From assembly GCA_029938745.1 (NCBI GenBank), contig JAOZUJ010000038.1, forward strand, positions 1 to 9,846: 9,846 nucleotides of DNA, read 5' to 3'. The position numbers and the translations under genes were made by a program. The number at the start of each line of letters is the position of its first letter. Within the stretch, counting starts at the first letter, position 1. Positions 5,971 to 9,846 of this stretch are shown here, piece by piece. The notes under the pieces were generated by a model. That model had not been told where the DNA came from. It did not search any database and worked only from the letters and a program-made list of their open reading frames with translations. The stretch comes from Candidatus Moraniibacteriota bacterium. Its GTDB lineage: Bacteria; Patescibacteriota; Minisyncoccia; Moranbacterales; GCA-2747515.

Positions 5971-6513
5971 TTATTTCTTAAGATATTTTTTTGCAAGAGT
6001 TAATGCTGTAATTGTCTGACCATCCATAATTTCACCATTTTCAATCATTTTATATACCTTATCAATTGAAACTTCTACAATTTCAGATCCCTCTTCCGTT
6101 GCCTCAAGCTCTTGTCCTACAAAAGTAAGATTTTTTGCTATAAACACATGGTCAAGTTCATCCACTACTCCACTCATTGGCACAAATGTGCCAACTTCCT
6201 GCATTTCAGCAGCATACCCGACTTCTTCACGCAATTCTTTTGCAGCAGCATCACGCACATCCTCGCCTATATTCACGTTACCTCCTGGCAATTCCATAAA
6301 CCACTCATCAAATACATATCGATATTGTTTTATAAAAATAATTTTATCATCTTTAATTGGCACAATGAACACTGTCTTATTAAGCTTTATGACATAATAT
6401 TCTCCATCACTCCCATTTGGTAGCACAACATCATCCTTTTGAATCCTATACCATGGATTTTTATGAACTATTTTCGATGATAATGTCTTCCAGCCATTTT
6501 TACTTTTTTTCAT
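5971..6513 (-). CDS. Nudix hydrolase, ADP-ribose pyrophosphatase-like
   Basis: A 180-residue soluble Nudix enzyme, expected to cleave a nucleoside diphosphate linked to another group, with Mg2+. The Nudix box runs from G78 to Y100: G78-x5-E84-x7 then KELREEVGY (92-100), with lysine in place of the usual arginine of REUxEExGU; the metal-binding E93, E96 and E97 are present. ELPGGNV before the box and the preceding strand IIFIKQYRY with a downstream GTFVPMSGVVDELDHVF are like ADP-ribose/nucleotide-sugar pyrophosphatases (NudF/YffH group). The ATG at 6513 overlaps the end of rfbC by 14 bases; an upstream TTG at 6531 is possible but less likely. Overlap implies coupled translation with rfbC. Substrate is not determinable; a nucleotide sugar would fit the neighbours, but that is inference. 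Confidence 0.9.
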   Translation of the reverse strand: MKKSKNGWKTLSSKIVHKNPWYRIQKDDVVLPNGSDGEYYVIKLNKTVFIVPIKDDKIIFIKQYRYVFDEWFMELPGGNVNIGEDVRDAAAKELREEVGYAAEMQEVGTFVPMSGVVDELDHVFIAKNLTFVGQELEATEEGSEIVEVSIDKVYKMIENGEIMDGQTITALTLAKKYLKK

Positions 6514-7084
6514 ATATAAAATCTTTATCAATATTGCAAAATGTTGTATTTTCTTTATCCTTTTCTGATATCATTGGCTCCATAATTCCATATTGTCCTA
6601 ATTGCCAGTCGATATTTAGATGCGCGTCATCCCATGCAATCGCACCTTCTGACCGTTTGTTATAAACATTTGTGCACTTATAACTAAAAATCGTATCATC
6701 TTCTAGTGACAGAAAGCCATGTGCAAATCCTGCCGGAATCCAAAATTGTTTTTTATTCTTTTCTGTCAATTTAACACTTACCCACTGACCAAATGTTTCT
6801 GAACCATGTCTAATGTCCACTGCAACGTCCAGCACACTCCCTGTAACCACAGTAATAAGCTTTCCTTGTGCATAAGGTTCTTTTTGATAATGAAGGCCCC
6901 TGAGCACGCCTTTTGTTGATTTTGAAAGATTATCTTGTACAAACTCTCCGCCAGCTGGCGGACCAATTCCCTCCTCCATGTATTTTTCTTTATTATATGT
7001 CTCCACAAAAAATCCTCTATCATCTCCAAACACATCCAGATCAATAATCAAAAGTCCATCAATTTTAGTTTTTGTTATTTTCAT
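6500..7084 (-). CDS. rfbC: dTDP-4-dehydrorhamnose 3,5-epimerase
   Basis: RfbC/RmlC epimerises C3 and C5 of dTDP-4-keto-6-deoxyglucose, the third step to dTDP-L-rhamnose; it is a cytoplasmic cupin dimer. The 194-residue product has the family order: DDRGFFVETY (21-30), FVQDNLSKSTKGVLRGLHYQ (48-67) with catalytic base H65, GKLITVVTGSVLDVAVDIR (74-92), GQWVSVKL (99-106), FWIPAGFAHGFLSL (114-127), the tyrosine region FSYKCTNVYN (133-142) and AWDDAHLNIDW (150-160). A short GPPAGGE stretch (41-47) slightly lengthens the loop before QDN. Length is normal. It is first after the intergenic promoter region at 7085-7260 and is coupled to the Nudix gene. The ATG at 7084 has no clear Shine-Dalgarno. Confidence 0.97.
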   Translation of the reverse strand: MKITKTKIDGLLIIDLDVFGDDRGFFVETYNKEKYMEEGIGPPAGGEFVQDNLSKSTKGVLRGLHYQKEPYAQGKLITVVTGSVLDVAVDIRHGSETFGQWVSVKLTEKNKKQFWIPAGFAHGFLSLEDDTIFSYKCTNVYNKRSEGAIAWDDAHLNIDWQLGQYGIMEPMISEKDKENTTFCNIDKDFIYEKK

Positions 7085-7124
7085 AATTCTATTAAGTTAA
7101 AATTTATAAAATAATCTTGCATAA

Positions 7125-7133
7125 ATTATACCA
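7125..7133 (-). promoter_or_regulatory. Extended -10 promoter for rfbC
   Basis: Minus strand TGGTATAAT, a perfect TATAAT (7125-7130) with the TGN extension. The -35 position at 17 bp (7148-7153) reads TGCATC, a poor match, as expected for an extended -10 promoter, and lies inside the 12-bp palindrome at 7146-7157. A start near 7118 leaves about 34 bases of leader. A second, weaker possibility is TTGTCA (7226-7231) with TATATT (7205-7210), but its 15-bp spacer is short. Confidence 0.55.
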
Positions 7134-7145
7134 CAAATATATAGG

Positions 7146-7157
7146 GAGATGCATCTC
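7146..7157. repeat. 12-bp palindrome across the rfbC -35 region
   Basis: GAGATGCATCTC is an exact palindrome. With its flanks the minus strand reads GTAGAGATGCATCTCCCTA, similar in style to the GTAGGGACG of the terminator at 7273-7299. It lies 16 bases upstream of the -10 box, where a bound regulator would block or help polymerase. Function inferred from position. Confidence 0.55.
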
Positions 7158-7162
7158 TACTA

Positions 7163-7192
7163 TTTTGTTACGTAGCATGCTACGTAACAAAA
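7163..7192. repeat. Perfect 30-bp palindrome upstream of rfbC
   Basis: Arms TTTTGTTACGTAGCA and TGCTACGTAACAAAA meet at 7177/7178 without a spacer. T-runs are on the 5' side and A-runs on the 3' side in both readings, the reverse of a terminator, which makes a DNA-level role (operator, cruciform) more likely. It lies about 45-74 bases upstream of the presumed rfbC start site and 79 bases before the ATG. It shares length but not sequence with the palindrome at 1844-1873. Confidence 0.85.
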
Positions 7193-7221
7193 ACTCTCTT
7201 ACGAAATATATTTATCTAGCA

Positions 7222-7249
7222 GTGGTGACAAAACGCAATTTTATCACTA
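7222..7249. repeat. Imperfect stem-loop between terminator and palindrome
   Basis: GTGGTGA (7222-7228) can pair with TCACTAC (7243-7249) through one G-U, and the inner AAAA/TTTT extends the stem after one mismatch, with loop CGCAA. The pairing is better as plus-strand RNA than as minus-strand RNA. No function is apparent. Confidence 0.35.
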
Positions 7250-7266
7250 CAGATTCTTTTGCAGAT

Positions 7267-7293
7267 AAAAAAGGACACCCACAAGGAGCGTCC
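7267..7293 (-). terminator. Rho-independent terminator after the DUF4012 gene
   Basis: The minus-strand RNA reads GGACGCUC, loop CUUGU, GGGUGUCC, then UUUUUU (7267-7272). The stem is eight pairs without mismatch, two of them G-U. It begins 24 bases after the DUF4012 stop and separates the Wzz-like/DUF4012 unit from rfbC. The GTAGGGACG lead-in is of the kind found in repeated intergenic elements of several bacterial groups; whether it recurs in this genome cannot be seen here. Confidence 0.85.
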
Positions 7294-7316
7294 CTACATT
7301 TTATATTTTTTCTTTT

Positions 7317-8696
7317 TTATTTGATCAATTCAGATAACACAATATCTTCATCCATTACAAAGCTATATTCACTTTGGGTTTGCGCTCCTGGATTTTGTAC
7401 ATGTACCTGTACTGGCACATTATGCACACCTGATTGTTTTTGAATTTTTAGATCGTATGGATATTGATTTTTGAGATCAAGCGGAAGATTGTACCGCACT
7501 ACAACATCTTTTTGCGTACCAAGTGGCACATGCACAAGACAACCAACATATTTTTTGCCATATTTATCACCATACTGTGGATCTAGCACACAATTATTGA
7601 TACTCGTAAACCATGTATCACCTGGTGCATACACACGTAGATATGTTTGATAATCATTTGTTTTCCAATCTTTTGCAGTAGCTGTGTTCTTATAATGAAT
7701 TGTCAAAACAGCTTGCGGGATGTTTCCAGACAGATCAATATCATAATCAATACTTCTCTCAATGAAATGGTCGGTCTTATATGACGCTAAATTTGCATCC
7801 ACTACCATGAGATAATCCTTGCTCCATTCTTCATCAACTGTACCATCCCAATTCACAGCTTCTATCAACTGTGTCATTTGTTCATCATCAAAATACAATT
7901 GAATATCCTTGCTATCAAAAGAATGTATAAAATTATTTACAAGCAGAAGCTTTTCTCGTATTGATAATTGCTTCACACGACGTGTAATTTCTGTGAGCAA
8001 GTCGTCCATAACAACTTTACGATCTCCTTTTTGAATGTCCTGATCTTTATATCCTTGCTCAACCTGATATTCTAATGTCATAATTGCATCGCCACTCTTA
8101 AATGTTTCTGGATATCCAGATAATGTAATCGGACCTGTAATATCCAATACTGCGTCAAGAATTGTTGCATTCACTGCAACTACACCGTCAAATTCATCTT
8201 CACCGCCGCCACGTGCATAAAATTTTTCAGCCACACGCGCATTCGTTGGAAAATCTGGCATCCAATTACTGTCACGAAATTTCCATGATGGAATATTCAT
8301 TGTTTTTTCCATCGGAAACGGTGGTTCCACATCATCTGGAATACGACCATCAAAATTTGCTGTGTCGTGAACTGCACTATCAATTACTTCACCATTTTTT
8401 ACTTTTACAATTGCAAACGAACCAATATATCCACCACCCGGTCGCAACTCCATATTATTTTGCAACAATATCAAAAATGTCCGCTCTACATCATCTTTTT
8501 GTAAAATATAATGTGCAAGCTCAAGCCCTGTATTATATGCATCACCAAGTGGTAACACCTTTGATGTATTGTATACAACATTTACCATTTTTGTTGGTTC
8601 ATTTTTCCATTGTAAAAAAACATACCACCCAAAAAGTAATGGAATTGCAATAACCCAAAAAATAACCAATGTTTTTGTCGAAGTTTTTTTAGACAT
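7317..8696 (-). CDS. DUF4012 domain protein, membrane-anchored
   Basis: A 459-residue protein with one N-terminal membrane segment (9-28, after a lysine-rich MSKKTSTK), so the bulk is predicted to lie outside the membrane. It carries the DUF4012 signatures: LLQNNMELRPGGGYIGSFA (77-95) and RDSNWMPDFPTNA (141-153), followed by DGVVAVNATILDAVLDITGPI (170-190, a pattern shared with the family). The C-terminal third (about 310-440) is beta-rich and resembles the domain usually found after DUF4012. The function of DUF4012 is unknown; in many uncultured and Gram-positive bacteria it sits in surface-polysaccharide loci. It lies five bases after the Wzz-like gene, ends at the terminator, and should be cotranscribed with it. 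Joint function in glycan export or attachment is inference from that pairing and the nearby rfb genes. Confidence 0.93.
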   Translation of the reverse strand: MSKKTSTKTLVIFWVIAIPLLFGWYVFLQWKNEPTKMVNVVYNTSKVLPLGDAYNTGLELAHYILQKDDVERTFLILLQNNMELRPGGGYIGSFAIVKVKNGEVIDSAVHDTANFDGRIPDDVEPPFPMEKTMNIPSWKFRDSNWMPDFPTNARVAEKFYARGGGEDEFDGVVAVNATILDAVLDITGPITLSGYPETFKSGDAIMTLEYQVEQGYKDQDIQKGDRKVVMDDLLTEITRRVKQLSIREKLLLVNNFIHSFDSKDIQLYFDDEQMTQLIEAVNWDGTVDEEWSKDYLMVVDANLASYKTDHFIERSIDYDIDLSGNIPQAVLTIHYKNTATAKDWKTNDYQTYLRVYAPGDTWFTSINNCVLDPQYGDKYGKKYVGCLVHVPLGTQKDVVVRYNLPLDLKNQYPYDLKIQKQSGVHNVPVQVHVQNPGAQTQSEYSFVMDEDIVLSELIK

Positions 8697-8701
8697 AAGT
8701 C

Positions 8702-9679
8702 TTATAATTTACCACTTAACAATTCATTGAGCCGTGCTTTCAACTCTTCTTCTGTTGGCTCTACATCATCTTGTTCCATCTCCAGTGATGCATCATCCAC
8801 AACTGCGCTACCAAATCCTAATTCATCCATATTAATAACGGGTAAATTTCCTGGAGTTGTTTGCAGACCATCTGGAGATGCTGTGTTTATATTATTTATG
8901 ACCTTTTCTTTTTCTTCATCCTCTAATTCTTTTGTAACAAGCTCTGATAGCTCTTTGACCTCTTGTTCAATTATTTTTTCTTCATCTAAATCATCAAATT
9001 TTTCATCTTCATAACTATCAGTATTTTCTTCAATTTCTATTTCACCAACCACATTATCAGTATCTACTTTCTCAATAACATCACTTTCCGCATCATCAAA
9101 AGTCTGTGTATTATAATGTGCAAAGATCTTTTCTCCATCAATATTTTCATCATATTCATCTTTGCTATGTTGCTTCGTATCGAAAAGATAAAACAATGCC
9201 AAAACACCAGCAATTACACCAACTGCAATAACAATCATCACAATATATGGTGCGACACGTGCAAGATCTGTTTGACGCACGCCATCCTTAACAACAACTG
9301 TAATTGATAAGTCTTTATCCAATGAATATTGCTTTTTGATATATTTTGTTATATCTTTCATAACACTGTATTCAGTTGCATCCACATCTTCTATAGAATT
9401 TGCAAAAACATCCACCTCTATAATGTTGTGATCCTTCACTCTACTTATTTTTACATCTGCATCATATTTTTGTACTTCTATATTGTGTTGTGCAACATCT
9501 TGTGAAATATATACAATATCATTGATCGTATGATCGAGATTTATAGCAGATGTTGCATTTTCTGCAACAACAAGTAAGGATGTTTTCCCAACAAATTCTG
9601 GTCGTGGCATCACAAAAAATACATACAGTAATACTGTAGCAATTGCAACAAAAATCAAAAGTGTATATAATCGTATCAT
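8702..9679 (-). CDS. Wzz-like two-helix membrane protein with long acidic cytoplasmic tail
   Basis: A 325-residue protein. Membrane segments at 4-23 and 143-166 enclose an outside domain of about 120 residues; the second is followed by a 160-residue strongly acidic tail (172-322, clusters such as EIEIEENTDSYEDEKFDDLDEE in two parts) and ends in a short basic-acidic helix EELKARLNELLSGKL (311-325). The layout, with PRPEF after helix 1, resembles polysaccharide co-polymerases of the Wzz family but with a much shorter periplasmic part, so similarity may be only of topology; no catalytic motif is seen. Polysaccharide chain-length control is thus a hypothesis. The first gene of its transcript: promoter at 9770-9798, leader of about 84 bases with a long inverted repeat, then ATG with no clear Shine-Dalgarno. 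Five bases separate it from the DUF4012 gene. Confidence 0.85.
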   Translation of the reverse strand: MIRLYTLLIFVAIATVLLYVFFVMPRPEFVGKTSLLVVAENATSAINLDHTINDIVYISQDVAQHNIEVQKYDADVKISRVKDHNIIEVDVFANSIEDVDATEYSVMKDITKYIKKQYSLDKDLSITVVVKDGVRQTDLARVAPYIVMIVIAVGVIAGVLALFYLFDTKQHSKDEYDENIDGEKIFAHYNTQTFDDAESDVIEKVDTDNVVGEIEIEENTDSYEDEKFDDLDEEKIIEQEVKELSELVTKELEDEEKEKVINNINTASPDGLQTTPGNLPVINMDELGFGSAVVDDASLEMEQDDVEPTEEELKARLNELLSGKL

Positions 9680-9710
9680 AGCGATGTTTTTTCTCTAATA
9701 AAAATATGAA

Positions 9711-9754
9711 AAATATGCTATTTTTGCGTTATTTATGCACAAAAATACATATTT
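9711..9754. repeat. Long inverted repeat in the leader of the Wzz-like gene
   Basis: AAATATG (9711-9717) pairs with CATATTT (9748-9754), and after one unpaired C (9718) TATTTTTG (9719-9726) pairs with CAAAAATA (9740-9747), giving 15 pairs around a 13-base loop. It lies just downstream of the start site expected near 9763. AT-rich, so a weak RNA hairpin; it is not followed by a U-run on the minus strand directly. Confidence 0.6.
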
Positions 9755-9769
9755 ATAACATAACAGACA

Positions 9770-9798
9770 ATTGTACCAAAATGTAGCTACTTTGTCAA
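9770..9798 (-). promoter_or_regulatory. Near-consensus sigma70 promoter of the Wzz-like/DUF4012 unit
   Basis: Minus strand TTGACA (perfect -35, 9793-9798), 17-bp spacer, TACAAT (-10, 9770-9775, five of six). It is the best promoter in the window and opens directly onto the leader of the gene at 9679. No regulator site other than the downstream inverted repeat is visible. Confidence 0.75.
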
Positions 9799-9846
9799 CC
9801 CCATGATACTACACAACGCTAACATGACTAAACTGAATAAAATAAG

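Noticed and set aside
7163..7192. Palindrome as a rho-independent terminator
   Set aside because: No U-run follows the stem on either strand, and a proper terminator already lies at 7267-7293.
8162..8653. 163-codon plus-strand open frame opposite the DUF4012 gene
   Set aside because: Rich in histidine, leucine and glutamine, as typical of antisense readings of AT-rich genes; no motif.
9787..9846. Minus-strand frame open from the right edge to TAG at 9787 (hydrophobic, 19 codons)
   Set aside because: It could be the tail of an upstream gene, but the -35 box lies within it and 19 codons cannot be distinguished from chance.
9824..9846. Plus-strand ATG near the right edge (MTKLNKI)
   Set aside because: Only seven codons, no ribosome site and no clear plus-strand promoter; a divergent gene is possible but unsupported.
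1..9846. tRNA, rRNA, CRISPR array, insertion sequence or transposase
   Set aside because: No regularly spaced repeats, no transposase motifs and no cloverleaf-like or conserved rRNA stretch was seen on reading both strands.

Overview
The window is AT-rich and coding-dense, and every gene I can support lies on the minus strand, so transcription runs from base 9846 towards base 1. The organism is most likely a bacterium of the Candidate Phyla Radiation (Patescibacteria). That is inferred from the combination of a DUF4012 protein, a short Wzz-like two-helix membrane protein, small compact enzymes, mostly leaderless-looking or weak Shine-Dalgarno starts, and a variant RfbD. TAA, TAG and TGA are all used as stops in the most plausible reading, so there is no sign of the TGA=Gly code. 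No marker gene in the window fixes the lineage.

Layout in transcription order. (1) 9798-7267: a consensus-like sigma70 promoter, a leader with a long inverted repeat, a Wzz-like bitopic protein and a DUF4012 protein, closed by a clear rho-independent terminator. (2) 7316-7085: a 232-base gap holding that terminator, a stem-loop, a perfect 30-bp palindrome, a 12-bp palindrome and an extended -10 promoter. (3) 7084-878: a dTDP-L-rhamnose locus in which rfbC, rfbB and rfbD are interleaved with a Nudix hydrolase, an MscS-type channel, a rhodanese lipoprotein, a cysteine-rich anchored protein and an HD-domain hydrolase. (4) 864-1: a basic protein with a possible ParB/sulfiredoxin-like C-terminus, then a 43-codon single-helix membrane protein with the only strong AGGAGG in the window, and perhaps the start of another gene at the left edge.

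Working together: RfbB, RfbC and RfbD supply three of the four steps from glucose-1-phosphate to dTDP-L-rhamnose; the first enzyme, RfbA, is not here. The upstream Wzz-like/DUF4012 pair would fit cell-surface polysaccharide export or attachment, so the whole region looks like a cell-envelope glycan locus. The rhodanese and the cysteine-rich protein, 17 bases apart and both predicted outside the membrane, may form a separate thiol-related pair.

The most unusual signal is non-coding. Nearly every intergenic gap over 60 bases contains its own inverted repeat, three of them perfect and loopless (24-30 bp), each with a different sequence and each placed in a promoter or 5' leader. This looks like a gene-by-gene set of operators or leader hairpins rather than a repeat family.
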